NCBI RefSeq assembly: GCF_041381155.1
Contig: NC_091134.1
Coordinates: 42,677,338 to 42,741,337 of the forward strand
Source: Argopecten irradians
Lineage: Eukaryota > Mollusca > Bivalvia > Pectinida > Pectinidae
Reading direction: 5' to 3'
Length of the DNA stretch: 64,000 nt
A program made the position numbers and the translations under genes. Position 1 is the first letter of the stretch; each line of letters starts with the position of its first letter. The notes below the pieces were generated by a model. The model did no database searches and was not told the origin of the DNA. It saw only the letters and a program-made list of their open reading frames with translations. This document shows positions 11,887 through 26,800 of this stretch, in pieces.

Positions 11887-14800
11887 CTGGAATAACAAAT
11901 AATGTCTTAGTAAAGCATATGAGTGACATGACATCAAGAAAACGAGGCACAAGGACGTAAACGGTCATCTGACTACCTTGGCAACAGCTGTATAGGAAAT
12001 TAATTAGATATGGTGTCATGGTGGCCATCTCCGATTTGAGATCAACCCGATATGTAACAATTCATTTCAGGCAAGTTTCTGTCAAATTGCACCAACAGAT
12101 GTCGCACGACACACGTCGTCTCAAACTTTTAATGTATTTATACACAACAGACATCAGGTTTTACAATACATATATGTACTAAGAAGTTTGTGGATGCGTA
12201 ATTACAGTAAAGTCTGTCATAGCAACCACCTCTGTACAACAACCACCTGCTTAATAAGACTACTTTCTTAAGGGTAACATATACATAAATTTAACACAGT
12301 TTATTAACCTGTGCATAAAGACCACATGGCTATAAAGACCTTTTTTCTTGACTTTTACTGGAGTGTGTTTAACAGATTAGTTTGATTCCAAAGTCAGGAC
12401 AAGTTAACCTGTGTACCACATGGATATAATAACCATTTATCTTTGTTTTTTAATGGAGTGGTCTTAATAGGCAGGTTTGAGTGTACATACCTTAACTCTG
12501 ACCCCGTCCACTCCTTCACTATCTGGTGCCACCTTAGTGCTGACATACGATATGTCACTGATAAAGTTGAGCTGACGACATACAGCACATTTGAGGCGTC
12601 GGTTGTTATTACCAAAGCTGTACTTGACAACCATCACACGTATACACTCGATACAGTAACAGTGGCCGCACTGGACCACACTCCACTGGAAACACATCAA
12701 CAGCAATGGCCTCACACGAATGATAGAATTGTAGCATTTTATAAAAAGATGATATATCAATTATAATTACTGATACCAATGATAGAGAGCGCATTGATAC
12801 TTTTTGAAAGTTTCAGATTTATGTCTATAAAAAGCTGGATTTTGCAGAAAATTTATTGTGATAAAACTTGTTACACATGTGTCTTATGAAATTGCCATGT
12901 AAATGTGCAGAATTTCCATATTAAAACAAGATGTACAAGATAGGACCTTACAATGTACACAGATAACAGGAGATCAAGTATGTTACCTCTTTTCCAAGTT
13001 CTCGCTGACAGATTGGACAGGGTTCAGGGTTTATTCCTTCTTCATTATCAACCTGATTCTGTGAAGAAGAAACAGTAATAATTACATTGACAGTAGAAAG
13101 TAATACCCAATGAAAATCAGGTATAAACCAATGCTTGCATAATGCTTACACATTACAAGATGCTACTGCAAAATACTAAATTAGGTCTGAATGGATGACT
13201 GCAAAATGTAATTATGCAGCAAACTGATAGCAAATCTGCATTATACATCTATACAACTGTTTTATTCAACAGATTTAATAGGGATATAGAAGCCAAGCAT
13301 TAAATGATAAGACCTTTTCTCCTCTTTCCATTGAAAACATGGGACCACAAATGTTTACCTTTGCCAGGTTCTTCAGATAGAAAAGCTGACCAACTTTCTT
13401 TCGTAATTCATTCGTCGCTACAATTTTCTCAGTACGAAGTTTCAATTTCTGCTGCTCAAGCTGAGAATAAAAGTTTATAGAATGACAAATATGTAATCTA
13501 ACATAATGGCTAAATGTATTTTACTAATACAATATCTCATTATGCCTGTAATTATGTTCATCTTTAGCCATTCAATCTAATGTAAGGCTGGTTATATTCG
13601 TAGGTATGAGAATTTTGTGAGTTTGTGTGACATTATTGGTACTTTGATCGAGAAAATAAAAAAAAACCGCTCAAATTTAATTTTTCTCTTTCACTTAAAA
13701 TCACAGAAACTTCGACTCACATAAGTAACAGCTGTACAGTAATGTAATTTGCACATTTTACCTATATAATGTATACAGACATTATAATAAAGAACTCCCA
13801 TTAACACAATGTACACATACATGTATAATTATGTGTGATATTGAATACACCAATATGTAGAATTTAAGACTTACGTCAGCAGGCTCAAGAACATTAAGCT
13901 GTGTGGTATTTGGTACATCTTCGTCAGGAAGACGCAGCCTCAATCTGGTTGTGGCCATCTCCAGTTCATCTAACGCCTGGAACTGCTCATGCTTTGAAAT
14001 CCAGACTGACCGCAGATTCTACATCAGAATCCACAGAAGTTTTAACTGACTGTACACATTTGATAAATAAAATACATGTAGCTCTTAATGCAATCCAAAA
14101 TCATATGGCTTTTCCTGAATGCTTTTTTGGGTCGTTAAAGGGCCCTATTTTTACATGAAATTATTTCATAATTAAAGATGCTCCACCGCTGACGAATGGT
14201 ATTTTTTCACTATCAAAAACAGGAGCAGACAATTTAGTATTTTTCTTCAATTATAAAAGTTACTTACTTTAGACCATTACCACCATTGAAAAGTTTGAGC
14301 TTGTAATTTTATTTCAAGTTAAAAATATAAAAAATAATTAATTGCATCCCGAAAAAATTCCGTGCCACTATATCCTATATGGAATGAAGTACTGATTGCG
14401 CATGCACCAAAGGCGAAGTAAATTATTTTATATTATTTTTTGTGTTAATTATACATATATATACACAATTAAACACCAATTATTGTTCAAATGATGAATA
14501 TCATTTATGCTCTGTCGGCGGTGGAGCATCTTTCAGCCAAATTCCTCAAATTTGCAGTTTACTCCTGGAATTTCTCTTAATATAACCATTTTCTTTCAAA
14601 ACTAGAGAGAAAACCCCACATACCATAAAGTAAACCTTCTTGATATTGTATTGAAATAGAAATCATGAAGAAAGTTGGTTTTTATGGGAGAAGACTTATA
14701 TAGGCTTGCCTGTTGTCTGATCCCTTTGTTATTAATAAAATATGTTGAAATGAAATCTGGTTTACTGAATTGCACTTGGTCTAGATATTCTATAGAAAAA

Positions 14801-17800
14801 AAACAAGCTTTTATCTCTGGAACAAACAATATTCATCACATGACATGTACACCTTCCTTTACATTAGTGAAACCACTGAAATCAATACTATGCAGTAACC
14901 TATATCAACTTACCTTGAACTCCTTCTTGAGAGCGTCCATCAATTTGATGTGTGTACCACCAAACTCTACCAGGTCATGTCCAACTGTGAAAACAATACA
15001 TACCAAAATTAAATCAAGTATTAAAATAAAAGATATCTGCATATCCGGGTTAGTATCGTAGCCTCTCAACAAAGTTGACTGAAAACCAGAATGCTACGAA
15101 AATTTGTTTTGTACAGTCTGATCTTCGATCTTTCTACAAATCCACTGCCATTTTTGTTTTGTATATCATCTATTTGGACCAAAAGTTCCCGATCAAAGGA
15201 CCAGTTACATGGTAAAAATTGTCTGCCCGACTATAAAGTTGCTGGTCACAGGCAGACGGACAGGCGTTTATTTCGAACTCGGCTATTTCGGCTGTCAGGG
15301 AAAAACCATTATGCATCTTGACATTTTCATCAGCATATACATATGTGTCAAAGATGATACTCCTTAGAAATCTACTGAAATGTCATTTCCTATATGTCAT
15401 ATCATTTTTACATTGTTGGGACTGAAGGACTGAAAGATATAATATGACTGTGTTTCAAACAAATTACAGGTACCGTAAAGATTGTATATTATAAAATACA
15501 TTGTCTATCAGTTGATCTGCTGTACCTTTGTAGAGCTTAGCAAAGCTGAGGATGGCCTTGAGTGATTTTTCCAGCTCACTGTCAGCCCAGGTTCCCTGTC
15601 TCTTTGTGGTACTCGGATGGTCCCCTTCAATTATGGCCGTCGGCCTGAAGTACAAATATACTTTTGTAAAGACTAATGAAATCTTTTACCTTAAGTACTA
15701 TTATGTTAGATACAGCTGTATCAGTAAGCTTTTAAATGATTTAATTTAAGCTTTGTTTATTTTTTCATAAATTATAGAACTTATAAGCATAGAGAAAGTT
15801 GTACTCTTACAGAATCACTACAGGCTATTTGTGTTTTATCTATTTCGACAAAAAAAACCAACATGTGTAGGATTACAATTTACGATGAAGATGTAAAAGT
15901 ATAGATTCTTAAGTATACTGGCAGTCACAAAAAAAACCAAAACACACAAAGTGTTTTAATTAGATGTCTATGCTTACTTCTGAGTGAATGAAAACAACTT
16001 GGATTCATATTCCTCAAAAAGCTTGTCAACAAGGCACAACTGGCAGCTATAGGATGAAAAGGATGAACACTCTCAATAAGTGTTTTTATTACAGTCATTT
16101 CATTTCACTTCATAAGTTATCACACTAGATGATTACCAGGTTTGCAGTAACTGCACACAAGATATTTCAAGATATTCTGTATTTGCATATTACAGAGTTA
16201 TCTGTACTTGCCTGTAGGTATTGATTGTAATGTCATGTGTTAGTGAGCGTAATTCATATTTTTCTGAAAAATGAATACCTACCCGCAAGGGAGTTAACTC
16301 TGTAATTTGCAGAGATGGTTTACTTTATCTTATTTGAACATGAAAATATTTTTGTGAAATATTGTCATTGCATGACATATGAAATAGGATTAATGTTATA
16401 TCTAAAATTTTGTATGTTTTCAGAGATGTGACTTAACAGAAACTTCTCAAAACAAATCACTGTTTCTAACAAAAATTAAATACATTAAAGACTGTATTGG
16501 TTTTTATACCTCTTGAGTACCTCTCCCACAGGTCGAAGACAACACTCCACAGACCTATTCAACATGTCTTGGTTCACAGGCTCACACAGCTTTCCGATCC
16601 CTTGTAATAGTTTCTCATGTGCAGATTCCAGGGCAACAAGTTTGCCATGTATAGCTAGCTCCAATCCTCTAGAACCTTGGAAACTGTTGGAAACATTTAC
16701 ATATAACACCATCTACTTTACAAATACTGGTAGCAAAACAAGATATTCTAGCCGGATCTTGGTATCCACCAATGATACCAATCAAATAGTAAATTTGTTC
16801 TTCTTTTCATTTCGTCTTAGTAACCCCCAAACATTAAATAGCAAATTAAGGGGCCTTCATATATTTTTAAGTTTGAAGATCAATACTGCTCATATAATTA
16901 CATCCTCATGAGCAGTTGAAGAAGTTCCCAAGATTGGTATCTCTAAGCCAAGTTGTTTTTCTGACTTGTACAAAAGGGAACAATATATATCGGCCAATAC
17001 AAGGGAGGCCTGCAAAGGATACTTGAGAAATAACTATTCAGTAAACAATAATTCTTTATTAACAGACTATGCTGACAGAGCGCTGATATTAATCGCTGAG
17101 ACAAAACCCAGTACCTAATTATAAGGCAAAGTCATGTAGGCATTAAATCGGTAACTACATTTGTAACTATTAACAGATATATCAATATCAAAGCATCATC
17201 AAAGATGATCAGTATCAGTTGTCAAAGAAAGACTTAGACCATGAATGTATTCAGACTTACAGACGGGCCATTGAAATAGTAGGGTTGTTATGGTTGTCAA
17301 CATAGTCTCTGAGGAGTTCACTCTTCACCATTTCCACCAGGATTTCATCTGTCTGTCTCGCCTCGGCAATCTTTATGACTTCTAGCCACCACTCCAGTCC
17401 ATCAGACAACTGAAGAAATATAAAAATCAATATAGAGTGTAAAGTCGTAATGTATAAAGACAGCGCTATTAAATGCCAACTACCAACTAATAAGCCATCA
17501 AAAGTTCAAAACAATGTAAACAGTCTATACATGTATACCAAATACTGTTGAAACTCAAAAACTTGACCTTGTATTTTGTTGGTCGGGACCAAACTACATG
17601 CTATATTATGGTTCAACCAACTTTCAGATGATGATTTTCTTTCCTTATTGAAGTTGTTCTATTAAGCCTTGAAAATTATCAAAGTATCCTTATTCCTGAA
17701 CACAACCATTTTTGATGACTCTACATTGGTAAACTTTGGTTATTTAAGTGTCAAGAAACTTTGTTAAACATACCTCAGCTCTAAACTCAGCCATGCTCTG

Positions 17801-20800
17801 CTGTGTTGGCATCAATGCACTTTGGCTCGTTGTCACTTTCGCTTCAGCCTTAGTCATATAATTGTTTTTAAGGTCTTCAGCCTAGAATAACCAGTATTGA
17901 AAAAAACTGAATATAACTTTACATCATATGAAAGCATTACAATAGAAAATCATCTGATGAAATGACACTGAACTAAAATAGGTTGTATAACTTTATTACA
18001 GACAGGCATCATTCTCGGTTATATACATTCTATACATTATGAAATGAATATTACAGATTTATTTACCTTTGTAGGTATGTACTGCTTGTTACATCTTGTA
18101 TTTGTAAATATCAGACAAAATGACATGAGTTTGGCAAAGTAATCATCCCACTCTCATTACCTAACTGCAAGGGTAGATAACTCTGCAGTTTGCAAAGACA
18201 GAATTGATAAAATAAAAGAACAACAAACACTTGATTCATCCTCCTAGATGATGCGACACACTTCATGTTTGACCTACCTGTCCTTTGAGCTGATCATCCC
18301 TGAGAGTTGGGGCGACACCCTCTGGTTTGAGGGACAGGATCTCGTTGAGGTTGTAGAGGGTGTGTAAGAGTTGTAGTTTGTCTGTCCTCAGGTATTCTTT
18401 ATGTTCCTCCACAGACCACAGCACCTCACGGTACGTTTCCACTGCCTCTTTATACTGTAACAAAATATACTAACATGTAACACTTTTTTTTCAACGGTCA
18501 GTGTCAATCACTAACTCAAAATGACATAGTATTGTATCAGTCACCATCACCAAAGCAAAAAATATCTGTCAAACATAGTCACCATCACCAAAACAAGAAA
18601 TATCTGTCAAACATAGTCATCATCACCAAAACAAGACATATCTGTCAAACATAGTCACCATCACCAAAACAAGACATATCTGTCAAACATAGTCACCATC
18701 ACCAAAACAAGAAATATCTGTCAAACATATCAATCACCATCACCAAAAAAAAATATCTGTCAAACATAGTCACCATCACCAAAACAAGAATATGTCATAG
18801 TCAAACAAAGCAGTCACCATCACCAAAACAAGACATATCTGTCAAACATAGTCACCATCACCAAAACAAGAAATATCTGTCAAACATAGTCACCATCACC
18901 AAAACAAGAAATATCTGTCAAACATAGTCACCATCACCAAAACAAGAAATATCTGTCAAACATAGTCACCATCACCAAAACAAGACATATCTGTCAAACA
19001 TAGTCACCATCACCAAACCAAGAAATATCTGACAAACATAGTCACCATCACCGAACCAAGAAAATATGCTACTCAGGCTTTGCATATAACAGTCTTATCT
19101 GCCCTTGCAGGAAAACATCATTTATGACTTTCTTTAATAGTTCGAGAGTTTGAGAGCCAAAATTACATCATCATTTACTTTGGAAAATAAGGCAGTAATG
19201 AATATCCATCCATTTATTGTTCATACACTGTTACATGCAAATACCACAAATTTAGGTACAAGATAACATAGTCTAAAAGATATTTTATGTCATACCTCTT
19301 CCTTTATGATATGGAGACCAGCCGTTCCGTTGATAGCTGCAACTAGTTGACGGTGGGACTCTTCACATTCCAGCTGAGCCTTCTTGGTGAGGGATTCCAA
19401 CAGCTCCTCCATTGTCATAGTGCTTTAATACACAATGGTAAAATTATATCCAGATTTCCTTCATTAACAAACTATTTAATACAAATACAATAACAAGTAT
19501 TGATTATCTATAACGTCACTGTTCAAAATTGGAGAGGTCAATATCATATTGTGGAGAGCTATTGCGGTAAAAGTGTTTAATCTTTGACTGTATTTCAGTT
19601 TCAATATATAATAAATATCTACACAAAATAAATCTCACAGAGAAAAATGAGCATATCCAAGATATATAGATGACTTACTTTTTCTGTAGAGGGATGAATT
19701 CACCACGGACAGCCTGGGGATGACAACAGGCTTGTCTTAACTTCAGCAATGGTGACAACAGCTGTAAAACATAACGCTCCATGTTAATATGAACAAGTAT
19801 TAAGGTAGATATTGAAACTGCGTACCAGTGTTTGTAGGTAAAAGACGTTTTAAATTAGTTAAAAGGTGATAGGCAAATCATATGAAGACGATGCTCCGCC
19901 AAGAAAATTTAAGTAGAAAAAATAGAAAATAATTCACTAAAAAAACTATACAATACATATAGTTATCAATGGAAAGTAAAGGGAAGACAGGGAGATTGTG
20001 CTACTGTTTTTACTACAATGAAGCCCTGTTAGAGTGACTCCCAGAGAAATAGGGGCATATGCAAGAATCATGTAAGCCCCAAATACTGTATTGTATTTGT
20101 CAGGGCAATTACATGGGTAATTTTGAATGCACAGCCAAAAGAAGTACATAATCATCAATGAAATTAAGATGTTTGTTTTCAATTTTCAATGCAGTTTTAA
20201 ACCTAAAGTTCATTCTCTATAGATCAATGTTTGCTGATTCTATACAGTATAGTAAATGAAGAGCTGAATATATACCTGGCTAACAGTGTGTCTGTCTAAA
20301 CTGCTCAACTTGGTACTCAGGTCGGTCCATTTGCTGTAACTCTGAAACAACATGAATCTATCAAAATGAAAGACAATGTCAACAAATTCTTATTTCTGAA
20401 ATAATTCATATTTGGAAATTTGCAAGAGTAAACATTTATACTTAGAACATGAGACTGTAATATTGTCATTACCCGTCTAGCCACTGTGGCACACTCATTA
20501 TACTGTCGTCGGTAGAAGTGATCCTCAACGGGTGAAAAGGTCAACCAATGGACGTGTTCTGATTGGGAAGGTATGTTGATCTGAAAGTAAGAAATGATGG
20601 TCAAGTAAGCCAATAGAGATGTTCTTTAATTCTAACCTAAAACTCATTAAAATATTGACAACTATAGTCAGTGAGACAAAATCTACCAACAAGATAATTA
20701 AGGTACCATAGTAAGCTAACGTTATAACATCTTATAACGCATACTGGTAACACCCATCTTTCAGAACCTGTCATTCTGATATTTGTGTTATCCTGTAACT

Positions 20801-23800
20801 AACAGTAAAGGGCTGCCACTACAGCAATGCTAGGAGTAATGATTTCTGGTATGTAGGAAATGTTTGATCATTTATTTCTGTACTAAGGGTTGTTAACTCT
20901 GCATATGCAACCTGTACATGTATACAACACTGACCAAAACATCAGAAACATATAGAGTACACTGTTTTCGTACCTGATCCAGTACATCCTTTTTAGCATT
21001 ACGCCACAGCACACAAGAGAGAACAGTCTGAAGAGGTTTTGGGTTGCCATGGCAATAAGGGTCATACAGCAAGGTCATCCACCAATGTTTTACCCAGTAA
21101 GGGTCCAATCCCAGAAACAGCAGTAGCCCGTACACATCTGTAAGTCAGGGAAATATGATAACAGCTGTTACTTTTTTATCACCCATCCATACAGAAAATG
21201 GAAAAACCATGAGATTTCTTCTACATGTTTTAAACATAAACTCTTTGTTCAGTACTAAAACAAACAAAATGACAGAACTTGAAATACATATTACATGTTG
21301 AAAAGTTGCATATGTAATATCAAACTTTTCATCTAAAATATTCTACCAAATCAATATGATTGTTGTGCTGAAACAGACATTAATGGAAGTGTAGCATATG
21401 TCATAATATTAAAGACAAGAATTTTTATAGAATATTATGGGAAAATTCAAAACATAATCTGTATTTTTCTTTTATCTTGATACTAACATATTAATAGTTT
21501 GGTGTGCTGAATTGTTGCTATTGTACCAAGCACAAACTAAAGCCAAATTATGACAACATCCATAACATCCTAATTTAGGACAGATACCTCTGGCATGACT
21601 ATAAGTACCTGATACACTTTTCTGAATAGGAGTCCCTGTCACACACCACCTGTTAACAGCACTCAAACGAAGAGCCATCTCAGCAGTCTGGGAAACAGAA
21701 TATGTTTACAAGATATCATACACTTTGATTTTAAATATTGGCGTGATGGTAGGTAAGTGCAATTACAATATTAACTACTGACATCAGCATCACACAAGAA
21801 ATGCACTTCAAAGCACAATCATACTGAAGTGCTAAATGTATTGCAGAAAAATTCTAACTAAGATTACCACTAAAATATGTATGTTTACAGTACATATACA
21901 GTACAGTATATGATTACTGGTACTGTCCAATTGTCAATACCGTACATTTTACTTGTATAACACAGACTTACCTTACTGGTGGTGGCCTCAACCATCTGGG
22001 CCTCGTCAAGACAAACCTGTCAAAACAAACAATAAATGATACTTTAGTTTTGTTGATGTTATTTAACTTTCAAGTAAGAGCTAGGGCCATTTACAGATGT
22101 GCTCATTTTGATGAAGAGGGAAGTTGAAGTACCAAAAGAAAAACCATCGACCTTTGGTCAGTGCTTCTGTAGAACCTGAACCACAAGGATTTCAAACTTG
22201 TAACCCAGAGTTGTAGAATGTCATAACAACTTGACCATTATGACTAATATAATATACATAACTTTATTTCAGAAAAGAAGTTATTGAAAAACATGTATAT
22301 ATCAAAGAAGCCCAATTACAGTGATATTCAAAATTCCAATCCAACATGGATATAGTCAATGATATCCAGCGCTTTATTCAGATAAAATGCTTAGCTCTTT
22401 TATCCTCACACCTCAGTGGTGGCCGAGTGGTTAAGATGTCTCAACATATAACTCCAAGCCCTCTACCTGGTTCGTGAGTTTGAATCCCATGTGTGACAGT
22501 TGCCAAGTACTGACCGCTGGTCAGAGGTTTTTCTCTGGGTACTCCAGCTTTCCTCCACCAACAAACCTGGCATGTCCTTATATGAACCTGGCTGTTACCG
22601 GTAATAGGACATTAAACTAATTAAACCCAAATTCACATGTTAGTCTCCCAACAGTCAGTCTATTTGTTTTTTATTCTATCACCAACTCATAGAGATGGTC
22701 TGTATGGAATATGATCAATATCCATTGCTTGATTTCAGAGAAGAAATCAAGGTTCAAAATAGCAAAATTGACCCCAAGGATTACTCACTCTCCACCATTC
22801 AACTGCTGTCATAGGACTCGGTGTGGCCATGAATCTCTTTGGATTGCGGAACCTTCTTGTAGTGTCACCTAAAATATGAATTACATTGTATATTGACTGA
22901 CATCTTCTATCTTATCATATCATACAAATTTGAAAAAAAAAAATCATAGAAAAGTATTGCATGTGAGGCTTAATTTCTTAATAGCTTAAACTATTCTAAA
23001 TCTGTACTGTTGTACGTGTATGATATGATTAGTATCAAACAAGTTGCACATTTATACTATATACCACAGAATTTAGCAATTATTGTCTTAGTGTTTTTAT
23101 GCTACATATAGTATTGTTTAATCAAACAAACGAAAACATGAAACAAACTAGAAATAACTCCTCCTTCATATGAAAATAAATATAGGACATTGACATAGAA
23201 GAGATATGTGGCTCATTGAAGACAGATATTGATCTGAAGAAATCTACTTACTATTCGAGTGAGGCAGGTCAACATAGTCAATCTCCTTCCGTAGAGTTTC
23301 ATAAGTAGTGATGACAATGTCCTGATTGGCTAAGGTACGAGGCTGAATAAATCCCAGCTTGTTCACACCTGTGTAAACCTGTAGCAAAATCTTAGTTATT
23401 ATCATTGTCTTAGGAATATGTTGACTTTGGTCAAATTCTCAAAAATATTAATAAAACTGATCAATATATGAAAAGTACATATTTCTGAGAAAACATTTCC
23501 TTAATCTGAATTCAACAATATCATCAGCTAATGATTGAAAACATTACCTACATGAGTAAATACCTTTCATTGATTACAAAGACAGCTAAAGTATATAGAA
23601 CTAATTCTATCAGGCAAATAAAAGACAACCAATATTTCAAACAAAGACATTCCTTACACAGAAATAAATGTGTATTTGATATCAAAATGGATTCAATAAA
23701 GGCAAAGTTCTTGTCTTTAACCACAAAATAAATGTCTTAAATATAGAAGTTACTTACAAATACTTTCAATGACTGGCTGCGAATGTGTTTTAAGATTTCA

Positions 23801-26800
23801 TCAACCCACTGATGACAGATCGATGAAGGGGAGATAATCAGGGTGGCTCCAGACTTGATCGGCGGCTATACAAGCAAACAAAATTTCTCAATAAAGTATC
23901 TTAGTCGCTAAACATCACCATGATATTGGAGTTTAAACCTAGTCAAATGGATATAAAATGAAATAATCATTAAAACATGCTTTCTCGATAATGCATCACC
24001 TGAAAAGCCTTCATAGCACAAGTGATCTGAATGGAGTTTATTCTGGTGAGTTTTCAAGTAGATTTCATGAATGAATGTAACTAATTGATTGAAGGCTTAA
24101 AATGACTTGCTTATAAGCATGCTATACATGTTGTACACCACTCTAGTCATTGGGACCAAACATATTTCATCTTTTTAATTAGATGTTAAATAACATACTT
24201 ACAGCTGACACATGACAGTGAGGACAGCGGAAGTTTCCCCTGAGTGGATCTTCGAGATCGTAGTGGACACACTCTGCATGCTGCTGTAAGCCACAATCCA
24301 CACACTGTACAGAATGGCGCATTTTACCACTTCCGGCTGTCTTTGCCCCACAGATACACTCAAAGAAATTATGACGCTTAATTGGACCTTCTGAAGAAAA
24401 ATGGTACTTAGGCTTGAATGAAGATTGCTCAACGATTTCCACAAATCGTGATGGCACTCCACATCTTTTTGTTGATTGATTGGTCTGCTTCTTAACACTT
24501 TTACTTTCCTTTGTTGCTTTACAAGTTTTTCCTTCGTTGTTGGCCTCTGCTTGCTTTATTTTTACAGATTTCTTTTTCTTTTTATTGCCTTTAGGAACCT
24601 GTGGTTCTTGAGGATCCTCTTTGCAAGATTCATTGTTTACCTCACCGTTTTCAACCACAGCTCCATCTTCCACACCTTCTACAGAACTATCTCCTAAATC
24701 TACAATGCAGAAATGAGATGAGCGACGAGGCTTTTTCTTCGTGGTCCATTTCTTACGTCTTCGTTTCTTCACTACTTTTTTCTTTTTCTGACTACCTGTC
24801 TCTGTTGGAAGACTGTCTTCTTCCATTGACTGATTTTCAGCCTCTTCAACACGACTTTGTTCTCCAGGCTGAATTTCTTCCATATCTTCACCATTCATTT
24901 CTGATATTTTCTTAGTGCCACCGGTAACCTCTCCATTGACCTTGAGTCTTGTGCTATCGTCATAACCTTCACCTTTGACCTGTAGGTCACCATGACCAGA
25001 ATTACTTGTGTCCATGTTACTATCTTTGATGTCTTTGTTAAGCAGATCGTTGGAAACAACTTTTTCGATTTCTTTTGGGGAAGATATTTTACAGTTGTTA
25101 GCTAAATCTGATGTTCCCTGATCCATACACTTCACTCGACTTTCTTCTTTTAATGGTCCATTTCTTACATGTTCCCCCTCTTCTTTTCCATCTTCCTGCT
25201 TTTGCTCAACTTTTCCATCCTCCATTTGTATCTCCTCTTCTTTCTTGTCCTCTAGCTGCACATCCTCAACTGCACATTGTCCATTCTCAAACTGTCTGCC
25301 TTCATCTTGTACATCATCCATTTCTTCATTCTTTATCTTTCTGTTTTCTATACTTCCGTCCTTTGTCTGTCCATCACTGTTATTACCATGGAGATCTTCC
25401 TCGACACATCTTCCAGTACTATTGTCAACTCGATCAACCTTATCTTCTGGTAGGGCGTCAACATGTATACATTTTGTATCTTCAGCTACAGGAAGTGTAC
25501 TTTGTGATTTACACATAACTTTCACATGAACATATTTAACATCAATAAGTCTACCATTCCCATCATTTTCAATTTTCATTTCCTGAAATAGAAAAAAAAA
25601 ACCCACTTGTTTACATGTACACACCAGTATGTATCAACTTCAGGTAAATGATGTCACTATGAGAAATAGATAAGTAAAACTTTTAGCTGAATTTATTGAT
25701 TAAATAACAAATTATTATCAATAATTCACTGAAATAAAATATGTTTACTGAATTTAGAACTGTGGTATCTTTGAAAATGCCCCAGAATTATAAAATCAGT
25801 CTTCATTTGCATTTTTAGTGTGGTCATAGCCAATCACAGATTGGATGTTATAAAAGATTTAAGTCTTAAATTGTTTCATGACTCTGCATGGAGTCCCTTT
25901 TCATTTGAAACATTCTTTTCTGTCTTTACTTTAGGTCCAGTGTACCAACCTTGAGTGTGGGTAGTTTGGGAGGTGACTCTATGACAGGACTCTTGTGTAG
26001 TAAGATACAGGCCAGGACTTCTACGGTCTTACCCAGGCCCATCTCATCAGCCAGAATCCCACCAAGAGGGACAGCCAATCTCTTTTGACACTCCTTTGTT
26101 AAACTGAAAAAACATAAATAAACATACAATATTTCATACTATAAATCAACTTTCCATCATGTTTATGTGATACTTTTGCTAATTTTGTGATAAAGAAAAC
26201 CCTTGGAAGTGAATTCATCATCGTTATATTCCAAGGATTACCATCGCAGTCGTAATATTCACCACTAGACTTTTTCATATCAAAACTGAAGGCTCTTTAT
26301 GTGACAACAGATAAGCAGATTATTTCATACTGTGATGTGTATACTTCAAAAGAATTGGATAATAGTCCTCTGTATCACTTTGAAGCTGGGTATCACTTTC
26401 TGTATTCTTCAAAGGAAGTCTCTGCAGGCTTGTGATTAGTCAGGTTTTTTTCTCCTGAACTGACTTTAGTTTTACTATGACATAGCCCAAGGGTAGGTAC
26501 ATGTATAATGACAGTGAACCATTGGAATATCAAGGATGATGGAATTTAGTCTCTGTGAAAAAATATATCCCTCGTCTATATTGAAAGAGAATGATTCGGT
26601 TCAATCTTTATTATGCTTTGAATCAAAAATTGTGAAATTTAATAGCCACACTATTTCAGCTCTTTTCACCATTCTGTCAATCATAATTATTCTGGTGTTC
26701 ATTAGACTACTCCATGTTTTTAAATCAGAAATATGAACAACATTAAAAAGTTAAATGACATGGGTTTATACATTTTCAATTCATACAAAATCATTATACC

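Noticed and set aside
18500..19066. CRISPR-like array
   Set aside because: It is a direct tandem repeat without spacers, in a eukaryotic intron.
22408..22490. A functional tRNA gene at the SINE head
   Set aside because: A and B box-like sequences are present, but no cloverleaf with a paired acceptor stem forms, and a SINE body follows.
24476..25529. Plus-strand open frames opposite SHPRH exon 6
   Set aside because: They are antisense shadows of the acidic/basic coding exon: Phe/Leu/Ser-rich products with no domain.
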